A program made the translations under genes and the position numbers. From NCBI RefSeq assembly GCF_034424375.1, contig NZ_CP139965.1:1860001-1924000 (forward strand): a stretch of 64,000 nucleotides of DNA, written 5' to 3'. The stretch comes from Paraburkholderia kururiensis. GTDB lineage: Bacteria; Pseudomonadota; Gammaproteobacteria; Burkholderiales; Burkholderiaceae. Below the pieces are notes generated by a model, which did not search any database, was not told the origin of the DNA, and worked only from the letters and a program-made list of their open reading frames with translations. Within the stretch, counting starts at the first letter, position 1. Each line of letters starts with the position of its first letter. This document shows, one piece after another, positions 1 through 8,221 of this stretch.

Positions 1-586
1 TGCGCTGCTGGGCGGCCGCGTGGCTGAAGAGATCGCGTTCGGCGACGTCTCCACGGGTGCCGAAAACGATCTGGAGCGCGCCACCGCGATGGCGCGCCAC
101 ATGGTGGCGCGCTACGGCATGAGCGAGCGCATTGGCCTCGCGACCTTCGGCGACGCCGACGGCAATGCGCCGTCCCCGTTTGCGTCTGGCGTGTCGGGCG
201 AGCGTTGCAGCGAAAGCACGGCGCAATTGATCGACGAGGAAGTGCGGCGCCTGCTCGCCGAGTCGCACGAACGCGTGATGCGCACGTTGATGGCGCGGCG
301 CGATGCGCTGGAGAGAATCGCGCAGCGGCTGCTCGAACAGGAAGTGCTCGACCACGACACGTTGCTGCGGCTGATTGCGAACGAAGAAGGGGCTCATGAA
401 GCGGCTCGTGAAGTAGCGCATGAAGCAATTCACGAAGCGGCGAACAAGGCGGTGAGCAAAACAGTGGACGAAGCGGCGAGCGGGAGTGCCGGTGAGGAAC
501 CGGAAAGCCACTCCGCCGCGAACGCGCCCGTTTCCGAGCCCGCCATGACCGCCGCCCCGAACGAGCCGCACCATGCCGGTCCATAA
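1..586 (+). CDS. ftsH: ATP-dependent zinc metalloprotease FtsH, C-terminal part (5' end outside window)
   Basis: This is the C-terminal end of an FtsH-type membrane AAA protease, which degrades misfolded and regulatory proteins. The reading frame is open from base 2, so the gene begins before the window. The M41 peptidase end is clear: GGRVAEEIAFGDVSTGAENDL, then ERATAMARHMV. The Asp in AENDL matches the third zinc ligand of FtsH; the HExxH and AAA parts lie upstream. The last ~60 residues are an Ala/Glu/His-rich tail with repeated EAxxEA-like units, longer than in housekeeping FtsH. The 3' end overlaps polX by 14 bp, so the two are probably co-transcribed. It is likely a second FtsH paralogue, judging by the odd tail and the stress-gene context (inference). 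Confidence 0.9.
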   Translation, partial: ALLGGRVAEEIAFGDVSTGAENDLERATAMARHMVARYGMSERIGLATFGDADGNAPSPFASGVSGERCSESTAQLIDEEVRRLLAESHERVMRTLMARRDALERIAQRLLEQEVLDHDTLLRLIANEEGAHEAAREVAHEAIHEAANKAVSKTVDEAASGSAGEEPESHSAANAPVSEPAMTAAPNEPHHAGP

Positions 587-2402
587 CGCCGATTTCGCCG
601 CGGTGTTTTCCGAGATCGCGGACCTGCTCGAAATCGAAGCCGCGAATCCGTTTCGCGTGCGCGCTTACCGCAACGCGGCGCGCACGGTGGGCGGCTACGG
701 ACGCGACGTGGCCCAGATGATCGGGCAGGGCGAAGCGCTCGACGATATTCCCGCCATCGGCACGGACCTTGCCGCGAAGCTGCGCGAGATTGCCGCTACG
801 GGCTCCTGCGCGCTGCTTGAGCGGCTGAGAAAGGAATTGCCGCCCGCCATCGTGGAACTGCTCGACGTGCCGGGACTCGGGCCCAAACGCGTGCGCATGC
901 TCCACGACGCGTTGCATGTGGATACCCTCGAACAGCTTCGCGAAGCCGCGCAGTCGGGCGCCATCCGCAAGCTGCCGGGCTTCGGCGAGAAGACCGAGGC
1001 GCATATCGCGCAAGCGCTCGCCAAACGGCTCCAGCATCGCGAGCGGCGGTTCCTGCTGTCGTTCGCGGCGCAATATCTCGCACCGCTGCTCGCGTATCTG
1101 CGCGCCACGCCCGGCGTCGTGCAGGCCGTGGCGGCCGGCAGCTTTCGGCGCATGCGCGAAACGGTGGGCGATCTCGACATCCTCGTCACCACGCGTCAGC
1201 CGGCTGCGGTCACGGCGCGCTTCGTGCATTACGACGAAGTGGCGCAGGTGCTGGCGAGCGGCGAGACGCGCTCCAGCATCGTGCTGAAGTGCGGGCTCCA
1301 GGTGGATCTGCGCGTGGTGGCGCCCGAATGCTTCGGCGCGGCGCTCGTGTACTTCACGGGGTCGAAGGCGCACAACATTGCCATGCGCCGCATCGCGCAG
1401 GACCGCGAGTTGAAGATCAACGAGTACGGCGTGTTTCGCGGTGAGCGCCGTGTGGCGGGCACGACGGAAGAGTCGGTCTATGCGGCGATCGGGCTGACGT
1501 GGGTGCCGCCCGAACTGCGCGAGGACCGCGGCGAGATCGACGCGGCGCGCGAAGACCGGCTGCCCGCGCTGGTGGAACGCAAGGACCTGCGCGGCGACCT
1601 GCACGCGCACACGAACGCCACGGACGGCCGCAACAGCCTGCGCGAGATGGCACTCGCGGCGCGCGAACGCGGCCTCGACTACCTCGCGATCACGGACCAT
1701 TCCCAGCGCCTCGGCGTGGCGCACGGCCTGGACGCCGCGCGCCTCGCGCAGCAGATCGACGAGATCGATCGGCTGAACGAGACGCTCGACGGCATCGTGC
1801 TGCTCAAGGGCATCGAGGTGGACATCCTGGAAGACGGCCGGCTCGATCTGCCCGACGACGTGCTCGCGCGGCTCGACCTCGTGGTGGGCGCCGTGCACAG
1901 CCACTTCAATCTGTCGCGCGAGGCGCAAACGGCACGCGTGCTGCGCGCAATGGACCATCCGCACTTCACGATCCTCGCGCACCCCACGGGGCGGCTGATC
2001 GGCGAACGCGACGCCTGCGATCTGGACCTCGCGCGCGTGATCGCGCATGCGCACGAACGCGGCTGCTACCTGGAACTCAACGCGCAGCCGCAGCGGCTCG
2101 ATCTCGAAGACCTCGCGTGCCGCGAGGCCGCGCGCATGGGCGTGCTCGTTTCCATCAACACCGACGCGCACAGTACCGACGACTTTCGCCACCTCGATAC
2201 CGGCATCGGCGAGGCGCGGCGTGGCTGGCTCACGAAACGCGACGTGCTGAACACGCGCACGCTCGCGCAGTTGCGGCCGCTGCTCGCGCGCACGATGGGC
2301 AAGGGGCGCAGGCATGGAGCGGCCATGAGTGCTGGGTCGAGTGCTCACGCCGACGCTGGGCCGCAAGCGGCTGCCGATGCCGTGCCCCTGCCGCGGAGCT
2401 GA
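573..2402 (+). CDS. polX: DNA polymerase/3'-5' exonuclease PolX
   Basis: Family X DNA polymerase fused to a PHP domain, a gap-filling repair enzyme with 3'-5' exonuclease activity. Helix-hairpin-helix motifs lie near residues 97-110 (VPGLGPKR) and 132-145 (LPGFGEKT). The polymerase motif GSFRRMRETVGDLDIL at about 189-204 carries metal-binding D200 and D202, with a third Asp near 245 (QVDLRV). The PHP domain starts near 343 (DLHAHTNATDG), followed by ITDHS near 373 and later histidine/aspartate motifs. At 609 aa it is slightly longer than usual (about 570-580) because of a loose Ala-rich C-terminal tail. It overlaps the end of ftsH by 14 bp. Non-templated gap repair fits a locus for dormant cells (inference). 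Confidence 0.93.
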   Translation: MPVHNADFAAVFSEIADLLEIEAANPFRVRAYRNAARTVGGYGRDVAQMIGQGEALDDIPAIGTDLAAKLREIAATGSCALLERLRKELPPAIVELLDVPGLGPKRVRMLHDALHVDTLEQLREAAQSGAIRKLPGFGEKTEAHIAQALAKRLQHRERRFLLSFAAQYLAPLLAYLRATPGVVQAVAAGSFRRMRETVGDLDILVTTRQPAAVTARFVHYDEVAQVLASGETRSSIVLKCGLQVDLRVVAPECFGAALVYFTGSKAHNIAMRRIAQDRELKINEYGVFRGERRVAGTTEESVYAAIGLTWVPPELREDRGEIDAAREDRLPALVERKDLRGDLHAHTNATDGRNSLREMALAARERGLDYLAITDHSQRLGVAHGLDAARLAQQIDEIDRLNETLDGIVLLKGIEVDILEDGRLDLPDDVLARLDLVVGAVHSHFNLSREAQTARVLRAMDHPHFTILAHPTGRLIGERDACDLDLARVIAHAHERGCYLELNAQPQRLDLEDLACREAARMGVLVSINTDAHSTDDFRHLDTGIGEARRGWLTKRDVLNTRTLAQLRPLLARTMGKGRRHGAAMSAGSSAHADAGPQAAADAVPLPRS

Positions 2403-2495
2403 CGTGGCCCGCATGCCGCGCTGCCGCTTCGTGAGCCGGGCAGGCGCCGTGCGCCTTCATGACGCGTGTCGTCTGACGCCAGCCGCCGTCCCATC

Positions 2496-3614
2496 ATGAC
2501 GAGACCACGAAAGCCCAGCGTCCCCGCCACCCTGACGCTCGACGCGAAGGTGGAACGGCTGCGCGATCCGGCCGCGTGGCCCGAGGGGCCGCAGGCCGTG
2601 CAGTGCATCGAGACCCATATGTCGTGGGTTTTTCTCACGAACGGGCACGCGTGGAAGCTCAAGAAGCCCGTGCGCTACGAGCAGCTCGATTTCCGCACGC
2701 TGGAGTCGCGCCGCCACTTCTGCGAGGAAGAGTTGCGGCTCAACCGGCGGCTCGCGAACGGCGTCTATCAGCGCGTGGTGCCGCTCACGCTCGACGCCGA
2801 GGGGGTACTGCGTCCCGGCGGCGAAGGCGCCGTGGTGGACTGGCTCGTGAAGATGAAGCGCCTGCGTGCGGACCAGATGCTCGACTGGGCACTTGCCCAC
2901 CAGACCGCGACCGCGCGCGATGCGCGAAACATCGCGGAACGGCTCGCCGCGTTTCATCGCTCGTTGCCGGCGGCGCCGTGGACACCGCAGACGTACCGCG
3001 GCATGCTGCGCGAAGGCATCGACGAAAACGAGCGCGAACTCTGCAAGCCCGCATTCGGCCTGCCCGCGGGCGACGTGGCGGCGCTCTGCACGCAACAGCG
3101 CGCGATGCTGGAAACACACGCCGCGCGCTTCGACGAGCGCGTGCGCGGCGGCTGGGTGGTGGAAGGACACGGCGATCTGCGGCCCGAGCACGTGTGCCTC
3201 GCGCAGCCGGTTGCCGTGATCGATTGCCTCGAGTTTTCGCAGCAGCTGCGAACGCTCGACGTGCTCGACGAGATCGGCTATCTCGCGCTCGAGTGCGAGC
3301 GGCTGGGCGCGCCCGTGTTTGCGCGAGCGTTGCTCAAGGCGTACGGCGAGGTATATGGGGAGACGCGCGGCGCGCGCGTCGATATGGCGCTCGTGAACTT
3401 TTACCAAAGCTACCGCGGCGCGGTGCGCGCGCGGCTGGCGGCGTGGCACCTGCGCGAGCGTGCGTTTCGGTCGGGGGCGCAGGCGGCGCTGCATTGGCGC
3501 GAGCGCGCGGCGCAATACCTCGAACTCGCGCAACTGCACGCGCAGCGCGGTGCGCGCGCGTTCGCGGAGCCGCCTCAGTGCTGCAGCAACTCCACGATCG
3601 AGCCGCCCGTGTGA
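2496..3614 (+). CDS. COG2187-type aminoglycoside-phosphotransferase-like kinase, single-domain form
   Basis: Protein of the COG2187 family (APH-like kinase fold, substrate unknown). From the ATG at 2496 it is 372 aa. HGDLRPEH at about 225-232 matches the catalytic loop (H225, D227) and IDCLEF carries the likely metal-binding D243. A GTG at 2466 would add ten unconvincing residues, so the ATG is preferred. Many family members continue into a C-terminal P-loop ATP-binding domain and reach ~500 aa; this one stops after the kinase-like part. Its last 40 bp overlap the 3' end of the convergent prs gene. The target is unknown; antibiotic resistance should not be assumed. Confidence 0.75.
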   Translation: MTRPRKPSVPATLTLDAKVERLRDPAAWPEGPQAVQCIETHMSWVFLTNGHAWKLKKPVRYEQLDFRTLESRRHFCEEELRLNRRLANGVYQRVVPLTLDAEGVLRPGGEGAVVDWLVKMKRLRADQMLDWALAHQTATARDARNIAERLAAFHRSLPAAPWTPQTYRGMLREGIDENERELCKPAFGLPAGDVAALCTQQRAMLETHAARFDERVRGGWVVEGHGDLRPEHVCLAQPVAVIDCLEFSQQLRTLDVLDEIGYLALECERLGAPVFARALLKAYGEVYGETRGARVDMALVNFYQSYRGAVRARLAAWHLRERAFRSGAQAALHWRERAAQYLELAQLHAQRGARAFAEPPQCCSNSTIEPPV

Positions 3615-4645
3615 ATGCGCGCGATGGCCTCGGCGAAGAGCGGGGCGGTATCGAGTACGGTGAGCTTGTCGAGGAGCGCACCGGGCGGTACGCGCCACGG
3701 CGGCACGGTGTCGGCAACGACGATCTGCGCGAGTGCCGCTGCGGTGCAGGCGTCGCCGTAAGCAGCTGCCGTTTCGTTCGGCGCACGCGCGCGATCGTGC
3801 TCGCGAGCCGGCGCTGCCCCACCCAACACCTGAGCTGCCGCGCCGATGAACAAGCCGTGCGTGGCTGCCGCGTACACCGTTCGTGCACCCAGCGCCCGGC
3901 AATCCGCGGCGACGTGCGCGAGCGTGGTGCCGGTGCTGATCAGGTCGTCGACGATCACCGCGCAGCGCCCGTTCACGTCGCCCACGACAGGCTTGCCCGT
4001 CACCACGCCGCCCGCGCGCAGTTTGCCCGCGAAGGCCGCTTCCACGGGCTTGCCGAGGCGCGCCGCGAGCCGCAGCCGGAAGTCTTCGGCGCGGCGGATG
4101 CCGCCGGCGTCCGGCGAGACCACCACGACGTCTTCGTTCGCAAGACGCGAGGCGAACCACGCGGCGAAGAGACCGTTGGCCTCCAGATGCTCCGTGCGGC
4201 AACTGCGGAACGCGTTCTGCCACGCGGCGAGGTTGTGCACGTCGAGCGTGACGATGCGGTCCGTGCCCACCGCTTCGAACAACTGCGCCACGTAACGCGT
4301 GGTGACGGGATCGCGCGGCTGCGACTTGCGGTCTTTGCGCGCGTAGGCGAGATAGGGCACGACCGCGCAGACCCGCGCCGCCGACGCGTCTTTCAAGGCG
4401 CCGAGAAAGAACAGGAGGCGGCACAGCTTGTCGTTGACGGTTTCGTGCGCGTCGCCGTAGAGCGAGTGCACGACATAGACGTCGCTGCCGCGCACGTTCA
4501 CGAGCGGGCGCGTCTTGTGCTCGCCGTCTTCGAACGCACGCTCTTCGTGTTCGCTCAATGCGATGCCCAGATGCGCCGCCACGCGCGCGCCGAACTCGCG
4601 CGTGCCGCCGAGCGCGAACAATTTCAGGTCAGTCTGGTCCATCAT
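3575..4645 (-). CDS. prs: ribose-phosphate pyrophosphokinase (PRPP synthetase) paralogue
   Basis: Makes 5-phosphoribosyl-1-pyrophosphate from ribose 5-phosphate and ATP for nucleotide, His, Trp and NAD synthesis. Seen: YARKDRKSQPRDP (ATP site), DVHN, SPDAGGIRRAEDF and the PRPP-binding loop VIVDDLISTGTTL. The start is taken at one of two adjacent ATGs (4645/4642), preceded by GAGAGG; a longer frame to 4726 would run into the divergent DHH gene. At ~356 aa it is longer than housekeeping Prs (~315), mainly from an insertion after the PRPP loop containing AREHDRARAPNETAAAYGD. This suggests a divergent second copy. It is divergent from a DHH phosphoesterase, with only 58 bp for both promoters, and its 3' end overlaps the COG2187 gene by 40 bp. 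Confidence 0.88.
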   Translation of the reverse strand: MMDQTDLKLFALGGTREFGARVAAHLGIALSEHEERAFEDGEHKTRPLVNVRGSDVYVVHSLYGDAHETVNDKLCRLLFFLGALKDASAARVCAVVPYLAYARKDRKSQPRDPVTTRYVAQLFEAVGTDRIVTLDVHNLAAWQNAFRSCRTEHLEANGLFAAWFASRLANEDVVVVSPDAGGIRRAEDFRLRLAARLGKPVEAAFAGKLRAGGVVTGKPVVGDVNGRCAVIVDDLISTGTTLAHVAADCRALGARTVYAAATHGLFIGAAAQVLGGAAPAREHDRARAPNETAAAYGDACTAAALAQIVVADTVPPWRVPPGALLDKLTVLDTAPLFAEAIARIHTGGSIVELLQH

Positions 4646-4703
4646 GAAGCTTGCCTCTCTTGATTCGCCTTCCTGCATTTCCTGACCGGATGCGCCTCTC
4701 TTC

Positions 4704-5672
4704 ATGAAGCACTTCGATGTATTCAACGGCGATGCCGACGGTATCTGTGCGCTCCATCAGCTGAGGCTCGCGCAGCCGATGGAGTCCACGCTCGTCACCG
4801 GCCCCAAGCGCGACGTGGCGCTGCTGCGGCGCGTCGAAGCTGCGGCCGCTGCGGGCGATTCCGTTACCGTGCTCGACGTTTCGCTCGATGCGAACCGTGC
4901 GCCGCTCGTCGCGCTGCTCGACCGCGGCGTGGACGTAGAGTTCTTCGATCATCACTACGCAGGCACCGTGCCGGCGCACGCGGCGCTTTCGGCGCACATC
5001 GATCCGGCCCCGGACGTGTGCACCAGTCTGATCGTGGACCGTCACCTGCACGGCCGGCACCGCCTGTGGGCCATTGCGGGCGCGTTTGGCGACAACCTCG
5101 TGGGGCCCGCCCACGCGTTCGCTGTGCAGAGCCGGCTCGCCCAGCGCGACGAGCAGCAGTTGCGCGAACTCGGCGAGGCCATGAACTACAACGCCTACGG
5201 CGACGGCGAGGCCGATCTCATCGTGCCGCCGGCCGCGCTCTATCGTGCCGTGCGTCCCTACGCCGATCCGTTCGAATTCATTGCGGCCTCTTCGCTCGTG
5301 GAGCAGCTGGCCGACAGCCGGCGCCGCGACATGGCGCTCGCGCATCAGCAGCGGCCCGCGGCGGAGCTGCCCTGCGGCAGCGTCTATGTGCTGCCCGACG
5401 CGGCGTGGTCGCGGCGCGTTCGAGGCGCGTTCGCGAATGCGCTGGCGAACGCGGAGCCGCAGCGGGCCCATGCGGTGCTTTCCGCGACGCAGCGCGGCGA
5501 CTTCACGGTGAGCGTGCGCGCGCCCGTCGGTTTTCCCTACGGCGCAGACCGGTTGTGCCGGGGCTTCGCGACCGGCGGCGGACGCATGGCCGCGGGCGGC
5601 ATCAACAGCCTCGCACGCGAGCGTTTCGACGAATTCGTGCAGATGTTCCGGCATGTGTTCGAGACCGCTTGA
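4704..5672 (+). CDS. DHH family phosphoesterase
   Basis: 322-aa protein with the DHH phosphoesterase signature. FNGDADGICA (D10, D12) supplies the first metal ligands and FFDHHYAG (D82, H83, H84) is the DHH motif itself. A DHHA1-like C-terminal part ends in GGGRMAAGGIN, the glycine-rich signature of that domain. Relatives include RecJ, oligoribonucleases (NrnA) and cyclic-di-AMP phosphodiesterases, all cleaving phosphodiester bonds with Mn2+. The substrate here cannot be read from sequence. It is divergently paired with a PRPP synthetase; a role in nucleotide recycling is inference. Confidence 0.85.
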   Translation: MKHFDVFNGDADGICALHQLRLAQPMESTLVTGPKRDVALLRRVEAAAAAGDSVTVLDVSLDANRAPLVALLDRGVDVEFFDHHYAGTVPAHAALSAHIDPAPDVCTSLIVDRHLHGRHRLWAIAGAFGDNLVGPAHAFAVQSRLAQRDEQQLRELGEAMNYNAYGDGEADLIVPPAALYRAVRPYADPFEFIAASSLVEQLADSRRRDMALAHQQRPAAELPCGSVYVLPDAAWSRRVRGAFANALANAEPQRAHAVLSATQRGDFTVSVRAPVGFPYGADRLCRGFATGGGRMAAGGINSLARERFDEFVQMFRHVFETA

Positions 5673-5692
5673 ACATCGCGTGAATGCGGCTT

Positions 5693-5728
5693 GAACCGGT
5701 GCGGGGCCGCGCGACCCTGCGCCGGTTC
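5693..5728. terminator. hairpin between convergent DHH and nitroreductase genes
   Basis: Inverted repeat with arms GAACCGGTGCGGGG and CCCTGCGCCGGTTC around an 8-nt loop, two mismatched positions. It sits between the stop codons of two convergent genes, so it may end transcription from both sides. There is no long T-run, so rho-independent activity is uncertain. Confidence 0.5.
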
Positions 5729-5734
5729 CCGGCC

Positions 5735-6394
5735 TCAACGCGCGGGCGGCGTGGCGGGCAAGCCCACGGTCTGCGCGAGAATCGGCAACTCGTCTTCGTT
5801 GAGGCTCAACGCATCGGAAAGCAGCCGATGGTTGATCCAGCCGCGCACCACCGTGGCGAGGCCCGCGGAGGCGCAATACAGCGACACGTTCTGCGCGATG
5901 GCGCCCGCGGCCACGGCGGCGAACGTTTCGCGCTGCGACTGCGGCATGCTGAGCAGCGCCGACATGCGGATCACGTAGACCAGGTCGAGCGGTGCCGCGC
6001 CCACGAAGTCCTGATAACCCGTCATGTTGCGCGCGTCCACGGCGTGCTTGAGCACCAGCCGGTGTTGCGTCGCCTCGTAGCGGTACACGCCGTTGGGCAG
6101 CGCCGCGTAGATATCCACCTCGTTGAACGCGTGCGCCGAGGGCGCTGTGCGCCCGCCCGTGAGCGGGCGGTTCACGCCGTCCGCAGCCCACAGCAGGTCG
6201 CCGAGGAGGGCGGGCGTAAGCGCCGTAGGCGCGAACTCGCGCGTGCTCGCGCGAAGCGAGAGCGCCGCCATGAGCGGCACACCCGAACGCAGGTCGGGCT
6301 GGGGCAGCTCGATGACCGGCGGGGTTTCGCCTTGCGGCTTCGGCGGCTGCGTGGCAGGCGCCGGCTTGTACGTCAGGAGTTGCTTCTGGCTCAT
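5735..6394 (-). CDS. SagB/ThcOx-type nitroreductase family protein
   Basis: 219-aa FMN-dependent oxidoreductase of the SagB/ThcOx-like nitroreductase branch. Evidence includes SLRASTREF near the N-terminus, then LLWAADGVNRP, the TAPSAHAFNEVDIY segment and the C-terminal AGLATVVRGWIN region. The start at 6394 is preceded by GGAG at 7 nt; an upstream extension to 6460 has no ribosome site. SagB enzymes in peptide clusters oxidise azolines, but no such cluster is present, so a stand-alone reductase is more likely. An FNR-like box lies at 6487-6500, with TATCGT 22 bp downstream of it on this strand, so low-oxygen induction is expected. Confidence 0.85.
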   Translation of the reverse strand: MSQKQLLTYKPAPATQPPKPQGETPPVIELPQPDLRSGVPLMAALSLRASTREFAPTALTPALLGDLLWAADGVNRPLTGGRTAPSAHAFNEVDIYAALPNGVYRYEATQHRLVLKHAVDARNMTGYQDFVGAAPLDLVYVIRMSALLSMPQSQRETFAAVAAGAIAQNVSLYCASAGLATVVRGWINHRLLSDALSLNEDELPILAQTVGLPATPPAR

Positions 6395-6486
6395 GTCCCA
6401 CTCCGTTGTGCGTGACAGTGGTTTTCGGTGCGCGCGAAGGCCGCGCGCGGGCCTTTTCACGATAGCGGGTCGGCGCTCGGGTCCGC

Positions 6487-6500
6487 TTGATTTCAGTCAA
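6487..6500 (-). promoter_or_regulatory. FNR-like box (TTGATTTCAGTCAA) for the nitroreductase
   Basis: TTGAT-N4-GTCAA, nine of ten matches to TTGAT-N4-ATCAA. On the minus strand, TATCGT (6459-6464) lies 22 bp downstream and could be the -10, placing the box near -42 of the 5735-6394 gene. Confidence 0.7.
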
Positions 6501-6667
6501 CCGGCCCGGCGGCGCAACAGACCTTTCCATGGGCGGCATGGCGTCGGGCCGGCGGCGGGGTCGTGCAATGCGGGTCGCTCGCTGCCGCGTGTCCCGAACA
6601 TGCGGCGCGCCAGGGACGCTCTTCGCGAGAAGCGAAACGAGGCCTTGTGGATGCCCTATGGAGGCCG

Positions 6668-6681
6668 TTGACCTGCGTCAG
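6668..6681 (+). promoter_or_regulatory. FNR-like box (TTGACCTGCGTCAG) upstream of the BON gene
   Basis: Weaker palindrome, with seven of ten half-site matches. It lies 144 bp before the BON start codon. No good -10 was seen at the usual 21-22 bp spacing on either strand, so it is the least certain of the twelve boxes. Confidence 0.45.
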
Positions 6682-6824
6682 AAACCGACCCCTACCCGCA
6701 TGCAAAGCTCGTCTGCATGGGCGCGCCTGCCTGCCTCCATTTCGCAAGGACGGCAGCGCGGGTGAACGGCCTCAGTCATCTGGCAACTTGTTGGGGCAAC
6801 GGCAGCGACGGCGAGGAGAAGGCA

Positions 6825-7475
6825 ATGAAGACGGACGCGCAATTGAAGCAGGACGTGGAAGACGAACTGGAGTGGGACCCGGCCGTGAAGGCGACGGATA
6901 TCGGCGTGGAGGTGTCGGACCGCATCGTGACGCTCTCGGGGCATCCGTCGAGCTACGCGGAGAAGGTGGCGGCCGAAAAGGCGGCGCATCGCGTGGCGGG
7001 CGTGAAGGCCGTGGTGGTGGAAATGCACGTGCGTCTGCCGAACGACGACGTGCGCACCGACGAAGACATCGCCAACGCTGTGCGTTCCGTGCTGCGCTGG
7101 ACCGTGGGCCTGCGCGAGGACGACGTGAAGGTGCAGGTCGAGAAGGGCTGGGTCACGTTGAGCGGCGAGGTGGAGTGGGCGTATCAGAGCCACATCGCGA
7201 ATCGCGCGGTTTCGCAGATGCGCGGCGTCACGGGCGTGTCGAACCGCATCGACGTGCGCGGCGACGTGGACTCCGAAGACATCGGTACGAACATTGCCAG
7301 GGCGATGCAGCGGCACGCGGAACGCGAGACAAAGCACATCCAGATCAAGGTGCAGGACGGCACGGTGACGCTCTCGGGCAAGGTGGGGTCGTACGCGGAG
7401 CGGCAGGTCGCTCGCGGCGCGGCGTGGTCCGCGCCGGGCGTGCGTGCCGTGATCGATAACCTCGTCGTGGAGTGA
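6825..7475 (+). CDS. triple BON-domain protein (OsmY-like)
   Basis: 216-aa protein built of three BON domains at roughly residues 4-72, 78-147 and 150-216. Each carries the V-T-L-S-G signature (IVTLSGHP, WVTLSGEV, TVTLSGKV). BON domains are thought to bind phospholipids and occur in osmotic-shock protein OsmY, secretins and stress proteins. No signal peptide is visible, so it may be cytoplasmic, unlike OsmY. The start at 6825 is preceded by GAGGAGAA; an in-frame extension to 6717 is unlikely. An FNR-like box lies 144 bp upstream. Confidence 0.88.
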   Translation: MKTDAQLKQDVEDELEWDPAVKATDIGVEVSDRIVTLSGHPSSYAEKVAAEKAAHRVAGVKAVVVEMHVRLPNDDVRTDEDIANAVRSVLRWTVGLREDDVKVQVEKGWVTLSGEVEWAYQSHIANRAVSQMRGVTGVSNRIDVRGDVDSEDIGTNIARAMQRHAERETKHIQIKVQDGTVTLSGKVGSYAERQVARGAAWSAPGVRAVIDNLVVE

Positions 7476-7552
7476 CGGGCCGTGCAGCGCATCGACATGA
7501 CATGCGGGTCTTGTACGGCGGCGCGACGGCGCGCGTGCCGCGGAGGCCGATC

Positions 7553-7828
7553 ATGACCATCCTCGGCAACGTACACGAAGGGCACTGGTCCGTGGCGGTG
7601 GAAACCGCGCCGGCGCCGTGCGCCGCGCCCGGGGCGCATGGCGCGGCCGGTTCACACGGCTACGTTTGCGACATCTGCGTCACCCACGAGCGCGCCGGCG
7701 ACAAGCTGTTCGAGCACCGCTTCCGTCACGCCCGCACGTTCGTGAGCGAGCGCGAGGCGGTGCTGGAGGGCCTGCGCGAAGGAATGACGTGGATCGAACT
7801 GAAGATGGCGAACGCGTTCGACATGTGA
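7553..7828 (+). CDS. conserved hypothetical small protein
   Basis: 91-aa protein with no recognised domain. The start at 7553 follows GGAGG at 7 nt. The sequence opens MTILGNVHEGHWSVAVE, has a CDIC pair, and ends in a conserved-looking stretch SEREAVLEGLREGMTWIELK. The pattern (short beta-strand half, acidic helical end, HTHARTF-like middle) recalls small stress-associated proteins of Burkholderia. It follows the BON gene by 77 bp on the same strand and is probably co-transcribed. Confidence 0.65.
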   Translation: MTILGNVHEGHWSVAVETAPAPCAAPGAHGAAGSHGYVCDICVTHERAGDKLFEHRFRHARTFVSEREAVLEGLREGMTWIELKMANAFDM

Positions 7829-7865
7829 GCGCGCGGCGGGCGCCGCGCGCTTCGCACGAATCGCG

Positions 7866-8108
7866 TCAGCCCGCGTTGCGCCCGGGAGCGGGCAAGCGGG
7901 TTGCGGTAGAAGACGTGGCCGACGAGGCGGCAGGCAACGCGGAAGGCAACGCAGCAGGCGCTGCATCGGCGGGCGAATGGGCCGGCGCAGCCTGCGGCGA
8001 GGAAGCCGCGGGTTGGCCGTCGTGTCGAACGGCATGTTCGACACCGGGCGTGAGGACGTAGGGGACGAATGCCGCAAGGGCAATCCATAGCAGAACACCG
8101 GCAACCAT
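7866..8108 (-). CDS. small single-pass membrane protein with Ala/Pro-rich tail
   Basis: 80-aa product starting at 8108, with GAGGAGAG 6 nt upstream. Residues 2-20 (VAGVLLWIALAAFVPYVL) form one membrane segment or uncleaved signal anchor. The remainder is a low-complexity Ala/Pro/Ser tail. No known family is recognised. Support comes from the ribosome site and from an FNR-like box at 8208-8221 with a TAAATT -10 at the standard 21-bp spacing on this strand. It may be a small low-oxygen-induced membrane protein. Confidence 0.6.
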   Translation of the reverse strand: MVAGVLLWIALAAFVPYVLTPGVEHAVRHDGQPAASSPQAAPAHSPADAAPAALPSALPAASSATSSTATRLPAPGRNAG

Positions 8109-8207
8109 GTTGCTCTCCTCGAGTAAGCGACGCCGCATGGCGGCAGGCCCGGGATGCGTGGAAGACGTCGCGATGACTTCAATTTACGAAGCGAGCCGCG
8201 GTGGTTG

Positions 8208-8221
8208 TTGATGGAACTCAA
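8208..8221 (-). promoter_or_regulatory. FNR-like box (TTGATGGAACTCAA) with -10 TAAATT
   Basis: TTGAT-N4-CTCAA palindrome. On the minus strand TAAATT (8181-8186) begins exactly 21 bp after the box, giving a class II layout for the 7866-8108 gene. On the plus strand, towards the CBS gene, no -10 fits that spacing. Confidence 0.65.

Larger units (their letters stand above)
6395..6824. other. 430-bp intergenic region with two FNR-like boxes
   Basis: Non-coding space between the divergent nitroreductase and BON genes. It contains two FNR-like palindromes, 6487-6500 and 6668-6681, listed separately. No convincing small gene was seen; the reading frames here lack ribosome sites and family features. 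Confidence 0.6.

Noticed and set aside
2457..4424. Long minus-strand frame across the COG2187 and prs genes
   Set aside because: Arg/Ala-rich translation with no family features; both real genes here have clear motifs.
5735..6394. SagB-type enzyme as part of a thiazole/oxazole peptide cluster
   Set aside because: No YcaO/cyclodehydratase or precursor-peptide gene is nearby; the context is stress genes with an FNR-like box.
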